DNA from: Lautropia mirabilis
GTDB taxonomy: Bacteria > Pseudomonadota > Gammaproteobacteria > Burkholderiales > Burkholderiaceae_E
Direction: 5' to 3'
Assembly: GCF_900637555.1 (NCBI RefSeq)
Contig: NZ_LR134378.1
Span: 2,676,001 to 2,740,000 of the forward strand
DNA: 64,000 nt
The notes under the pieces are model-generated. The model worked only from the letters and a program-made list of their open reading frames with translations, was not told where the DNA came from and searched no databases. Shown piece after piece: positions 53,717-62,584 of the stretch. The stretch's first letter is position 1. Every line of letters begins with the position of its first letter. The position numbers and the translations under genes are program-made.

Positions 53717-55753
53717 ATGAAACTCCGTTCACACTGCGTCTCTCTCGGCCTGAAGGCCGTGCCGCTGGCGCTCATCAGCACCTTTGCGCACGCCCAGTCC
53801 GCCGCCCCCACCGAAACCCAGCTCCAGACCATCTACGCCATCGAAAAGGCGGCCTCCTCCACCGAGAAGGTCAACTTCAAGGCGCTGGAAGAAAGCACCG
53901 CCAATGAAATGAAGGAAGTGCTCTCGGCCGAGCCTTCCATCAACTTCGGCGGCGGCAACGGCACCTCGCAGTGGGTCACCATTCGCGGCATGGGTCAGGA
54001 CCAGATCGACATCAAGGTCGACAACACCTATTCCGACACGCAGATGTTCCACCATAACGGCCGCTTCCTGCTGGATCCGGCCCTCATCAAGGACATCGAA
54101 GTGCAGAAAGGCACCGGCTCGGCCTCGGCCGGCATTGGTGCCACCAGCGGCGCCATCGTGGCCCGCACCGCCTCGGCCAAGGACCTGCTGCGTCCCGGCC
54201 AGACCCTGGGCTTCAAGGTCAACGGCGGCTTCAGCAGCAACAAGGGCCGCGGTGCCGGCGTGGCCGCCTATGGCCAGTTCGGCGCACTGGATGCCCTCGT
54301 CAACGCCAACTGGACGAAGGAAGAGAACTACAAGTCCGGCGGCAGCGCCAAGCGCGAAGTGCAGAACAGCGCCCTGGGGCAGCGTGGCCTGCTGGCCAAG
54401 TTCGGCTATGCGCTGGACGAGCAGAACCGCATCGAACTGAGCCACCGCCAGGAAAAGACCCACGGCGTGCGCGCCCTGCGCGAAGAGTTCGACTTCTCGC
54501 AGGACAACAACGAGGCCAACAACGCCCCGCGCTACCGCATCTACACCCAGGACACCACCCGACTGGCCTACACCGGTCGCGGCCTGGGCCCGGTGGACAA
54601 GATCGAGACCGATGTCTACCGGATGAGCGCCGAAATGAAGAACTTCCCGCGAGCCGGCTCCGGTACCCTGCTGCTTGGCGCCAGTGAAGTGGAAACCCAG
54701 GGCGCCAACATCAACCTGGACAGCTACCTGTTCAACGAGCACATCCTGAAATACGGCGTGAACCTGCGCCGTCAGGAAGCCAAGCCCGGCTCCCGCCTGT
54801 CCACCAACGGCACGGCCGTCGACACCGTCAACGAGCGCAAGACCGACTACGGCGTCTATGCCGAAGGCATCTGGAACCTGCACCCCGTCACCCTCACCAC
54901 CGGCCTGCGCTACGACCACTTCAAGATGCGCACCTCCGGCCGCAGCGAAGTCTCCGACGGACAGATCAACCCCAGCATTGCCGCCATCTATGACCTGAAC
55001 GAACAGGTGTCGTTCAACGCCGGCCTGTCCTACGCCACCCGCAGCCCGCGCCTGTACGAAGCCATGCTGGCCGGCGGTCGCCGCGTCATTGCCGACAACA
55101 ACCTGGAAGCCGAACGCGCCCGCACCCTGGAAGCCGGCGTCACCTACACGCCCTCCCAGGCCCTGCGCCTGGCCGCCACCGTGTTCCACCAGAACACCAG
55201 GAACCACCAGGACTACCAGTGCATCAACGCGGCCGGCACCCCCTGCCAGGGTCGCCAGGCTGCCTCGTACTATCGCCTCTTCAACAGCGGCACGCTGAAG
55301 AACCACGGCTACGAACTGAGCGCCGCCTACGCCTTCGGCCACTGGACCACCCGCGCCGGCGTGGCCTACAGCAAGCCCAAGCTGGACGGCGAAGTGGCCG
55401 ACTCGACCAGCACCGCCATCCCCATCGGCCGTACCTGGACCACCGGCCTGGCCTACCAGCTGGAGAACCCAAACGTGGAAGTGGGCTGGCGCGGCCGCTT
55501 CGTGCAGAGCGCCGGCTACATCCCCAGCTCGCGCGGCTCATCCGCCACGCCCGAACTGGTTCGCCGCAGCGGCTACGGCGTCAACGACCTGTACGCCAAC
55601 TGGAAACCCTTCGGCACCGACGACCTGAACGTCAACTTCGCGGTCAACAACCTGTTCAACAAGTACTACAAGAGCCACAGCCAGCGCTCCGGCGTCTCCA
55701 GCCTGCCGGAACCCGGACGTGATGTCCGGCTGAATGTCAGCTATCGGTTCTGA
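53717..55753 (+). CDS. TonB-dependent outer-membrane receptor
   Basis: A 678-residue outer-membrane receptor. A signal peptide (to about 29, ending in FAHAQS) precedes a plug domain (about 50-165, with VTIRGMGQDQIDIKVDNT and VQKGTGSASAGIGATSG) and a 22-strand barrel ending in the insertion signal RLNVSYRF. SYATRSPRLYEAM and NNLEAERARTLEAGV correspond to the FRAP and NPNL regions of heme and siderophore receptors. The HH pair in MFHHNG and HQDYQC with nearby cysteines would suit heme binding, but the ligand is not proven. I chose the ATG at 53717 from the signal peptide. No TonB or ABC genes are adjacent. Confidence 0.9.
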   Translation: MKLRSHCVSLGLKAVPLALISTFAHAQSAAPTETQLQTIYAIEKAASSTEKVNFKALEESTANEMKEVLSAEPSINFGGGNGTSQWVTIRGMGQDQIDIKVDNTYSDTQMFHHNGRFLLDPALIKDIEVQKGTGSASAGIGATSGAIVARTASAKDLLRPGQTLGFKVNGGFSSNKGRGAGVAAYGQFGALDALVNANWTKEENYKSGGSAKREVQNSALGQRGLLAKFGYALDEQNRIELSHRQEKTHGVRALREEFDFSQDNNEANNAPRYRIYTQDTTRLAYTGRGLGPVDKIETDVYRMSAEMKNFPRAGSGTLLLGASEVETQGANINLDSYLFNEHILKYGVNLRRQEAKPGSRLSTNGTAVDTVNERKTDYGVYAEGIWNLHPVTLTTGLRYDHFKMRTSGRSEVSDGQINPSIAAIYDLNEQVSFNAGLSYATRSPRLYEAMLAGGRRVIADNNLEAERARTLEAGVTYTPSQALRLAATVFHQNTRNHQDYQCINAAGTPCQGRQAASYYRLFNSGTLKNHGYELSAAYAFGHWTTRAGVAYSKPKLDGEVADSTSTAIPIGRTWTTGLAYQLENPNVEVGWRGRFVQSAGYIPSSRGSSATPELVRRSGYGVNDLYANWKPFGTDDLNVNFAVNNLFNKYYKSHSQRSGVSSLPEPGRDVRLNVSYRF

Positions 55754-55794
55754 GGTGTTGTTCGATAGCTGAATGGATTGTCGTATGACATGAG

Positions 55795-55818
55795 AAAAAG
55801 CCCCTTCGGGGGCTTTTT
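55795..55818 (+). terminator. Terminator of the TonB receptor gene
   Basis: AAAAAGCCCC, loop TTCG and GGGGCTTTTT, a perfect 10-bp stem with a T-run, 42 bp after the stop. A decayed copy recurs at 56759-56785. Confidence 0.93.
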
Positions 55819-55906
55819 CTTTGCACAATCAGCAGGAAGACTCCATGAACCATGGAGATATCGGAACAACGGCTTGCGACCGACATGAACGGACGATGGA
55901 AACGTG

Positions 55907-56606
55907 ATGCCCAGAATAAGCAAAGCTGAGTTGATTGTGGCCATGATGCTGCTGAGCGTTTTGCTGGTCTTGCTGGGCAGTACGCTGGTTCTGAGCCTGT
56001 TCCAGCCCGTGCGCGAAGAAGCCGTGCACTTGGGATCCTCTGAACAAGTCCCCGCGGCCGTCGCATCCCCGTAACGGGCGCATGACTGCGTTACCATTTG
56101 CTGTCAATAGCGCCGCTATTGACAGCAAATGTCGCCTTGTCCTGCATCCCGTTCCGTGGCGCGTCGGTTCGCGGAACTTATTCAGAGGATCCCTTGAGCG
56201 GCAACATCAAATACACCCCGCCAACACGCCCTACCTTTTTCGGACTTGAGCATGACGGTCGGAGTTATTCCGTGAACACCCCCGTTTTCTTGACGAGAAC
56301 GGAAACAGGTTTCTCGACAACCATCACCCCGAAAAGATCATCAGCATTGAAGGCATCCGTCTTTACACACCATTGCATTACAAGGGCACTTTACAGCGCC
56401 TGGTGATAAGAAGGATTGAATTTCTGGAAGACGGGAAACAGCAAGTCGTTGTTGTTCCACCTGAAAAATTTTCCGTGGCATTGAGATATTGGCGAACTGA
56501 GACCTGGCTTGAACGTCTTTTCTGCTATGGCCTGTATCTGACCGCTTGCGGGTGGTTGTATGCGTTTTATCGGAAAGAGAACAGACGGGGGATCAAGAAG
56601 GAATGA
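55907..56606 (+). pseudogene. Membrane-protein gene split by an inverted-repeat element and frameshifted
   Basis: The first part (55907-56032) codes 42 residues with one strong membrane helix (LIVAMMLLSVLLVLLGSTLV). The 160-bp element at 56033-56192 then adds 13 foreign codons and a stop. If the element and one CTTG copy are removed, the frame continues directly from VHL into SGNIKYTPPTRPTFFGLEHD. Near 56262 a probable 1-base loss shifts the frame; the other frame then runs RSELFREHPRFLDENGNRFL to a second membrane segment (LFCYGLYLTACGWLYAFY) and a stop at 56606. The intact protein would have had about 180 residues. A 20-codon ORF at 55845-55907 with a good AGGAAG site precedes it and may be its real start region. 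I recognise no family. Confidence 0.7.
56029..56196. mobile_element. 160-bp MITE-like inverted-repeat element with CTTG target duplication
   Basis: The element (56033-56192) starts GGATCCTCTGAACAAGT and ends with ACTTATTCAGAGGATCC, near-perfect terminal inverted repeats. Its centre is a perfect 18-bp-arm palindrome (CATTTGCTGTCAATAGCG, C, CGCTATTGACAGCAAATG at 56096-56132). CTTG stands directly on both sides (56029-56032 and 56193-56196) as a 4-bp target duplication. No transposase is encoded, so a related insertion sequence elsewhere would have moved it. A 40-bp copy of its left end lies at 5639-5677. Confidence 0.8.
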
Positions 56607-56632
56607 AGCCTTATCCTGCGCCTCTCGGAGGC

Positions 56633-56785
56633 CTGGAGAGCCGCAGCCAGCGATCCGGCGCCTCCGGGCTGACGGAACCGGGATGATGTCCGGAGGAATG
56701 TCAGCTATCGGTTCTTAGGTTTGGGTTGATAGCCTGTCTGGGTTGCAGCTTGAAATGAAGAAAGGCCCCTTGGGGGCCTATCCTT
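56633..56785 (+). pseudogene. Remnant of a second TonB receptor 3' end and its terminator
   Basis: This stretch aligns with 55668-55818. Shared blocks include AGAGCC-CAGCCAGCG, GATGTCCGG, GAATGTCAGCTATCGGTTCT, GATAGC and GCCCCTT-GGGGGC. Small indels break the receptor frame (SQRSGASGLTEPG and then a stop). The copied terminator (56759-56785) has lost its T-run. It shows that a duplicated receptor gene was once here and was mostly deleted. Confidence 0.75.
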
Positions 56786-56936
56786 TTGGGGTGCGCGCGC
56801 GTATGCCAGAAGCAACACCAACACAAAACCAACGAACCTAGCGCAAAATGCTCTTTCACCCCGGCAGAATCACTCATTCCGTCGAGGCCCATATAGAATT
56901 CCACCATCGAGACAACAGGAACACCAGGAGACCCCA

Positions 56937-58667
56937 GTGACAATCGAAAAATGCTTGATGGACATCTGCATCGAACTGACCCCCATCGACGCCAGCGCGC
57001 CGAAGTTCTTCGGGTTCTCAGAATTCCTGACCAGCCTTGCTCTCATGGTCCTGGCCTGGACGACCTCCGATGTTCGGTACCGGTTTCGGATTGATTGCGC
57101 TCCCATACCGCTAAAGGGCATCACATTCTGGGTTGTCGTTATCTTTGGAATGCTAACGCTTCTGACAGACCTCTGGCGCGCCGAACAATGGCTTGTTCCA
57201 ACAAACATCCCCCTGACAACTGGATGGTGGCAGGCGATCATGGGAGGAGCGCTTTTATTTACTTTTTTCTCATGGATATGGTTTGCCTTCATTCATCCGA
57301 AACCATACGGCAGATGGAACGCTGAGCGATTCACACAAGCACTTTACCAAGTCATTCTCAAAGGCTCGAAAGAAGAGCTATCCATAATCGCAGATGAACT
57401 AACAAAATCCATGAAGAGTATTGTCACCCACGCAACCGAAGAAAATAAACAAATAAACCAAGACACCCAAAACCCTCGAAAAGTACAACTCAGCGCAAAT
57501 AAAATACTGGAACTAATGGCTGATAAAATATTTTGCCGAGTAGTCGCCAATACCTCACCCACAACCGCAATAACCCTGTACAATGAAATGAAAAATAATA
57601 ATAAATACAATATAAAGGTTAAAAGTTTCACAAGAAACTTAATTAGCGAAGCTATTAACGAAAAATCATCTTTTATATGCCTAGAAATCAGCGAATATGA
57701 TTCAAAGCCAATGGGGCATAGAAATCCTATTAGTCGCATACTATTTTCTAACTACAAAATGTCGAGCGCAATAGGAACAACCCTCTGCCCGAATATAACA
57801 GATGTCTATAATTGGGATACGGATCAATGGAAGATCTACTTTCGAATCGTCCTGGTCACACTAAATAGCTACAACCCACAAGAACACGGAATCTATTCAG
57901 AGATATTAAAGAACGCACTAGATTATGCAAAACGATCGACAAGAGACTCCTACATTATCAACACAACTCCAGACATATCATACAACAATGATTATGCCAA
58001 GCGCATAATAATGGCCATCAATTTCACCCGAGAATTCATAAAGAAAATAAATGAAAAAGATGTCTATAAAAACATAAAGGTAAAAATAATTCGCGAAGAC
58101 CTTCCGCTTGAAGAGCAGTTAATTGCAAAAGAAAGCATTTACGACCATGTCGCAAGCCTGATGTTTGGCATCGTGATAGACATATCACAAATAACAAACC
58201 CCGCGTGGGAAGAACATATTTCTCACTCATTAATACCCCTCCTCGTGAACCACGATTTTCAAGTCACAGGTATCGAGAAAATCATACAAGCCAAATTTCG
58301 GAGAATGATATATAACGACATTAAGTCAATGGAAAAAACTCCAAATCAGAGAGCAGCCAGGGTAATTCGGCTTGTTTTAAATACAACAGGCTTAGAGACT
58401 ATTAAGAACAAGAGAAAACATGGAAGTTCAATTTTACAGAAAGCAGTTCTCGGATGGTTAAAGCGAAATTATGATTGGGTATATAGAAATAACCGAGAAA
58501 TCGCAAAGATCTGTCTTGGCAAAAACACATTCTACGACAGCATAAACCACAGAATCGTCAGAGGGTACGTTAGCCCCTCCAGAACGGGAAAGGAGTATGT
58601 CCATCTGGACATAGATCCAGCAGAGCCTCCCCTTGCATCTTCATCTCCAACACCAGCCGAGCACTGA
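56937..58667 (+). CDS. AT-rich gene for a 576-aa membrane-anchored protein of unknown function
   Basis: No family recognised. Three hydrophobic segments lie near the N-terminus (about 26-42, 61-79 and 95-117), followed by about 455 mostly hydrophilic residues rich in Ile, Lys and Asn, and a Pro/Ser tail (PAEPPLASSSPTPAEH). A membrane anchor with a large cytoplasmic domain is the simplest reading. AGGAGA at 56925-56930 favours the GTG at 56937 over the ATG at 56955. From about 57300 to 58560 the base and codon use (many AAA, ATA, AAT) is far from that of all neighbours, so the gene was acquired recently. It stands alone between a receptor remnant and an orphan antitoxin. A host-defence or phage-exclusion role is a guess from shape and context. 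Confidence 0.8.
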   Translation: MTIEKCLMDICIELTPIDASAPKFFGFSEFLTSLALMVLAWTTSDVRYRFRIDCAPIPLKGITFWVVVIFGMLTLLTDLWRAEQWLVPTNIPLTTGWWQAIMGGALLFTFFSWIWFAFIHPKPYGRWNAERFTQALYQVILKGSKEELSIIADELTKSMKSIVTHATEENKQINQDTQNPRKVQLSANKILELMADKIFCRVVANTSPTTAITLYNEMKNNNKYNIKVKSFTRNLISEAINEKSSFICLEISEYDSKPMGHRNPISRILFSNYKMSSAIGTTLCPNITDVYNWDTDQWKIYFRIVLVTLNSYNPQEHGIYSEILKNALDYAKRSTRDSYIINTTPDISYNNDYAKRIIMAINFTREFIKKINEKDVYKNIKVKIIREDLPLEEQLIAKESIYDHVASLMFGIVIDISQITNPAWEEHISHSLIPLLVNHDFQVTGIEKIIQAKFRRMIYNDIKSMEKTPNQRAARVIRLVLNTTGLETIKNKRKHGSSILQKAVLGWLKRNYDWVYRNNREIAKICLGKNTFYDSINHRIVRGYVSPSRTGKEYVHLDIDPAEPPLASSSPTPAEH

Positions 58668-58690
58668 CGTATCCCTCCTTCCCTTCACCC

Positions 58691-58912
58691 CTACTGGTCA
58701 TATCGTCGCGGTCGTGAATCAGGGGGATGCAACGATGAAAATCCAGCGGCAGTTGCAGCCCGCTTCTCAGCAAACCGCGCCTCCACCTCCACCGCCGGAA
58801 TCAACCTTCCGGCATTGGCTGAATCCAGCCCGGCCTGAACCTGTCGCCGGAACCAGGCATCGTGTTCGGCAGCCTTCTGCTGCCGAACACGTTCTTGCAT
58901 GTTGGCCATCAC
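58691..58912 (-). CDS. Orphan antitoxin-like protein (StbD/RelB 'stability determinant' type)
   Basis: A 73-residue protein with the pattern RVRQQKAAEHDAWFRRQVQAG then IPAVEVEARFAEKRAA, like small antitoxins paired with RelE/ParE toxins. The last ~20 residues (SSLHPPDSRPRRYDQ) look like an altered tail. The place where the toxin should follow is occupied by the end of the AT-rich gene, so the partner is missing. GC content is like the chromosome. Confidence 0.55.
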   Translation of the reverse strand: MMANMQERVRQQKAAEHDAWFRRQVQAGLDSANAGRLIPAVEVEARFAEKRAATAAGFSSLHPPDSRPRRYDQ

Positions 58913-58937
58913 CCTACCCTGCGGGATGGCATGAACA

Positions 58938-59555
58938 TCACGGCTGCAGCCCCTCCTGGGCGCAGATCTCGCGCACGCCGGGGTCGGCGGCCACGCGTTT
59001 CTGGAACTCGCTCAGGTGGTTCATCTGGCTCAGGTCCACGGACAGGCCGTTGGCCCAGCGCAGGATGACATACAGGTAGATGTCGGCGACGGAGATTTCC
59101 TCGCCGCCCAGCCAGGCGTGGTTGGCCAGCTGGTCGTCGGCCTGTTTCAGCATGCCGGCAATCTGGGCGCGGGCGGCCTGCTGCATGGCGTTCTTGACGG
59201 TCTCGTCCTCGGCCCAGGGCGGGGTGCGGAAGAGCTGGCCGAAGGCCTTGTGGACGTCGGAGTTCAGGAAGGCCAGCCAGCGCCATGCGCGGGCCTTGCC
59301 TTCGATGGTGTCGCTGCCAAGCAGCCGTGCTTCGGGGAAACGCGCGTCCAGGTAGGCCAGGATGGCCACGTTCTGGGACAGCACGAGGTCGCCGTCCACC
59401 AGCAGCGGCACGGCCCCCTGGGGGTTCATGGCCAGGTAGGCGGGTTCCTTGATCTGGGCGTGGGTGACGGCTTCGGCCTCGTAGGGCTGGCCGATCCATT
59501 GCAGGGCGGTGTGGGGCACCATGGAGCAGGCGCCCGGCAGGTAGAAGAGTTTCAT
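58938..59555 (-). CDS. Glutathione S-transferase
   Basis: A 205-residue cytosolic GST. The N-terminal thioredoxin fold (MKLFYLPGACSMVPHTALQW, with Ser/Cys near residue 10) and AVPLLVDGDLVLSQNVAILAYL form the glutathione site. The helical C-terminal domain includes GGEEISVADIYLYVILRW. It resembles bacterial beta-class or related enzymes. The ATG at 59555 is preceded by a GGAG site; an ATG two codons earlier is too close to it. It lies downstream of the pirin gene on the same strand. Confidence 0.92.
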   Translation of the reverse strand: MKLFYLPGACSMVPHTALQWIGQPYEAEAVTHAQIKEPAYLAMNPQGAVPLLVDGDLVLSQNVAILAYLDARFPEARLLGSDTIEGKARAWRWLAFLNSDVHKAFGQLFRTPPWAEDETVKNAMQQAARAQIAGMLKQADDQLANHAWLGGEEISVADIYLYVILRWANGLSVDLSQMNHLSEFQKRVAADPGVREICAQEGLQP

Positions 59556-59571
59556 GGTCATCTCCAGGGAA

Positions 59572-59600
59572 CAGGGCCCACTCCGGCAGGACGGGCCCTG
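59572..59600 (-). terminator. Hairpin between pirin and GST genes
   Basis: CAGGGCCC (59572-59579) pairs with GGGCCCTG (59593-59600). No clear T-run in the direction of transcription, so partial termination at best. Confidence 0.35.
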
Positions 59601-59680
59601 GACAAATATCAATCTATGGCAGCGCTGACATTACCACGTTCCGGAGACGGTCCGGGGGTTGTTGCCCGGACGGCACGTAT

Positions 59681-60685
59681 TCATCGCGGCATGTTGCCGA
59701 AGCGCCCGCTGTTGAAGTCGGCAATGGCCTGACGGATCTCGTCGCGGCTGTTCATCACGAAGGGGCCGTGGCCCACCACCGGTTCGTCGATGGGCTCGCC
59801 GGCCAGCAACAGCACGCGGGCATCGCCGTCCAGCGCCTCCAGCGTCAGGCCACTGCCCTCGCGGGTGAGCGTCACCAGCTGCCCTTCGCCCACGGCATGG
59901 CCGTTGACGCGCACGGTACCGGCCTGCACCAGCAGCAGGGTGGTCCAGCCGGCCGGCTGGGGCAGCTTGGCCTCGGTGCCGGCCGACAGGCGCACGTCCC
60001 AGACATTCATGGGCGTGTGGGTCTGTGCCGGTCCGGTGTGTCCCTCCAGCCTGCCGGCGATGATGCGTGCCTGCCCTGCCCCGCCTGCCAGCCGCACGGA
60101 CGGGATGGTGTCGGCGGTGATGCTCTGATAGCGCGCCGGGGTCATCTTGTCGCGGGCGGGCAGGTTCACCCAGAGCTGCACCATCTGGAAGGGGCCGCCG
60201 CGCCGGCTGTAGGCGTCGGAATGGAACTCTTCGTGGATGATGCCGCCACCGGCGGTCATCCATTGCACGTCACCGGCACCGATCACGCCACCTGCGCCGG
60301 TGGAATCGCGGTGTTCCACTTCGCCGTCGTAGACGATGGTGACGGTCTCGAAGCCCCGGTGCGGGTGGGCGCCCACGCCCCGGCGATGGCCGCTGTTGGG
60401 GGTGAAGGATGTGGGGGCAGCATAGTCCATCAGCAGGAAGGGGCTGCGCTGATCGGCGCCCTGCCCGTAGTCGAACATGCCGTGCACGGGAAAACCGTCG
60501 CCCACCCAGTGGCGCGGGGGCTTGTCGCCGACGTGGATCACGGCCTTGGGGGTGGTGGCGATGTCTGTGGTGGTGGCTCCCGAAGCGGCAGCGTTGCCTG
60601 CGGTAGCGGCGCCACCCGGGGCGGTGGCCAGGCCGGACATGGGGTTCACGGAGGTGTTCGGAGTATGGGAAGTCGTTGCCGTCAT
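59681..60685 (-). CDS. Pirin family protein
   Basis: A 334-residue bicupin protein. The metal-binding residues are in GVGAHPHRGFETVTIVYDGE and EHRDS, followed by GDVQWMTAGGGIIHEEFHS. Some bacterial pirins have quercetin 2,3-dioxygenase activity or bind metabolic enzymes; the role here is unknown. The first ~50 residues are Ala/Thr-rich and not conserved. GGAGG before the ATG at 60685 supports this start. Confidence 0.9.
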   Translation of the reverse strand: MTATTSHTPNTSVNPMSGLATAPGGAATAGNAAASGATTTDIATTPKAVIHVGDKPPRHWVGDGFPVHGMFDYGQGADQRSPFLLMDYAAPTSFTPNSGHRRGVGAHPHRGFETVTIVYDGEVEHRDSTGAGGVIGAGDVQWMTAGGGIIHEEFHSDAYSRRGGPFQMVQLWVNLPARDKMTPARYQSITADTIPSVRLAGGAGQARIIAGRLEGHTGPAQTHTPMNVWDVRLSAGTEAKLPQPAGWTTLLLVQAGTVRVNGHAVGEGQLVTLTREGSGLTLEALDGDARVLLLAGEPIDEPVVGHGPFVMNSRDEIRQAIADFNSGRFGNMPR

Positions 60686-61050
60686 CGTGATGCCCTCCAG
60701 GAGGAGCGTTTGCATGGACCGAATATCGGGGCGAACGATGCTGGGGATAAGAGGGGGTTCACTCACCATACCGTTTCAAGATACGGAACAATGAGACTGC
60801 CCCCAGGGGGCCATGGCTTTCCCCGCGGCTTCTTGCATGCTGCCCCATGCCGCCCTGCCGTCACGACCCGGTCCGATGAGCGAGCTGGCCGGCCCCCACC
60901 TGCGCCCCTTCGCCACGGTCCAGCCCCGGCCGGCAGGCCCTGCGCCCCACCCCGCCATCAGGCCCTTCACCGGCAAAAGAGCACACTCACCAGATGAAGC
61001 CGATGGCGCGTTGATGCAAAATTCGGGTACGACTGAACAGGTACCCGATC
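60686..61050. other. Gene-free divergent region between pirin and permease genes
   Basis: 365 bp with no convincing ORF, RNA or repeat. It must contain the promoters of both divergent genes. CCCCCAGGGGG around 60800-60810 is a small palindrome without known meaning. Confidence 0.4.
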
Positions 61051-62367
61051 ATGGCTTCCCCCGATTCCCAAACTCCCGCCGCCGACACCCCGGTGCGCGC
61101 CTTCCACTGGACGCTGAAGACCCAGGGGGTGATTGCCCCTGATGAGCGCCTGCCCTGGCCCCAGATGGTGGCCATGGGCCTTCAGCACGTGGTGGCCATG
61201 TTTGGCGCCACGGTGCTGGCGCCACTGCTGATGGGCTTTGACCCGAACATCGCCATCCTGATGTCGGGCGTGGGCACGCTGCTGTTCTTCCTGGTGGTGC
61301 GCGGCCGGGTGCCCAGCTACCTGGGCTCCAGCTTTGCGTTCATCAGTGTGGTGATTGCTGCCACCGGCTATGCGGGCGTGGGGCCCAATGGCAACCTGCC
61401 GGTAGCGCTGGGCGGCATCATCGCCTGCGGCGTGGTCTATGTGCTGATCGGGCTGCTGGTCAATGCGGTGGGCACGCGCTGGATCGAGCGGCTGATGCCG
61501 CCGGTGGTGACGGGCGCGGTGGTGGCCGTCATCGGCCTGAACCTGGCGCCGGTGGTGGTCAAGGGCGTGAGCGCCAACGAGTTCGACCGCTGGATGGCGC
61601 TGCTCACGGCGCTGAGCGTGGGCCTGGTGGCGGTGTTCGCCCGCGGTGCCATCCAGAAGCTGCTGATTCTGGTCGGGCTGCTGTCGGCCTATGTGCTGTA
61701 CTGGCTGCTGACCAATGTGCTGGGGCTGGGCACGCCGATCGATTTCGGGCCGGTGGTGCAGGCGCCGTGGATCGGGCTGCCGCGCTTCACGGCACCGGCG
61801 TTTTCCAGTGAAGCGATTCTGCTGATCGCGCCGGTGGCACTGGTGCTGGTGGCCGAGAACCTGGGCCACATCAAGGCCGTGTCGGCGATGACCGGCCGCA
61901 ATCTGGATGCCTCGATCGGCCGGGCCTTCATCGGTGACGGGGTGGCCACCATCGTGTCGGGCGGCATTGGCGGCACGGGCGTGACCACCTATGGCGAGAA
62001 CATCGGCGTGATGGCGGTGACGCGCGTCTACTCGACGCTGGTGTTCGTGATCGCCGCGCTGGCCGCCATCTGCCTGGGCTTTTCGCCGAAGTTCGGGGCG
62101 GCCATCTCGACCATTCCGACGGCGGTGCTAGGCGGGGTATCGATCGTGGTGTTCGGGCTGATCACCATTGCCGGCGCCCGCTTCTGGGTGGAGAACCGGG
62201 TGGATTTCAGCCAGAACGGCAACCTGATCGTGGCGGCGGTGACGATGATTCTGGGCGCCGGCGACTTCACGCTGCAGTTCGGCGATTTCAAGCTGGGCGG
62301 CATCGGCACCGCCACCTTCGGGGCCATCATCCTGAACGCGCTGCTGAACCGCACGCGGGAGCAGTGA
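61051..62367 (+). CDS. Nucleobase:cation symporter-2, uracil/xanthine permease
   Basis: A 438-residue NCS2 transporter of the UraA/RutG kind. The family segments are GLQHVVAMFGATVLAPLLMG, the substrate-site glutamate in LVAENLGHIKAVS and the second one in GGTGVTTYGENIGVMAVTRV. About 14 hydrophobic helices fit the UraA fold. Sequence feel is closest to pyrimidine (RutG) permeases, but xanthine or uric acid cannot be excluded. Start at 61051 (MASPDSQTP). Confidence 0.92.
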   Translation: MASPDSQTPAADTPVRAFHWTLKTQGVIAPDERLPWPQMVAMGLQHVVAMFGATVLAPLLMGFDPNIAILMSGVGTLLFFLVVRGRVPSYLGSSFAFISVVIAATGYAGVGPNGNLPVALGGIIACGVVYVLIGLLVNAVGTRWIERLMPPVVTGAVVAVIGLNLAPVVVKGVSANEFDRWMALLTALSVGLVAVFARGAIQKLLILVGLLSAYVLYWLLTNVLGLGTPIDFGPVVQAPWIGLPRFTAPAFSSEAILLIAPVALVLVAENLGHIKAVSAMTGRNLDASIGRAFIGDGVATIVSGGIGGTGVTTYGENIGVMAVTRVYSTLVFVIAALAAICLGFSPKFGAAISTIPTAVLGGVSIVVFGLITIAGARFWVENRVDFSQNGNLIVAAVTMILGAGDFTLQFGDFKLGGIGTATFGAIILNALLNRTREQ

Positions 62368-62368
62368 G

Positions 62369-62584
62369 ATGAAGCCGGCCCGCCCGCTTTCCCCCGCCAC
62401 TGACGGCCAGGAAGGTCACGGGCCGGCCCGGACCATCGCGCAGGCTTTTGCCCATTATGAGTATCCCGACGTGGCGGACATCACGCTGGACATTCCGCCA
62501 CGCTCGCCAGCCCAACGGCCCCCGGTAGAGCTGGACCCAGACCCTGAGTCACTTACCCCACCAGCATCACCCGAATGTCGTTGA
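62369..62584 (+). CDS. Possible small ORF after the permease
   Basis: A 71-residue frame whose ATG lies one base after the permease stop (TGAGATG), suggesting coupling. The product (QAFAHYEYPDVADITLDIPP core, Pro-rich ends) matches no family I know. It overlaps the 3' end of the convergent glycerate kinase gene by 32 bp, which argues for caution. Confidence 0.35.
   Translation: MKPARPLSPATDGQEGHGPARTIAQAFAHYEYPDVADITLDIPPRSPAQRPPVELDPDPESLTPPASPECR

Noticed and set aside
56098-56406. 102-residue plus-strand ORF beginning in the mobile element
   Set aside because: Its start lies in the element and its second half is out of frame with the coding-like sequence; it is explained by the split gene.
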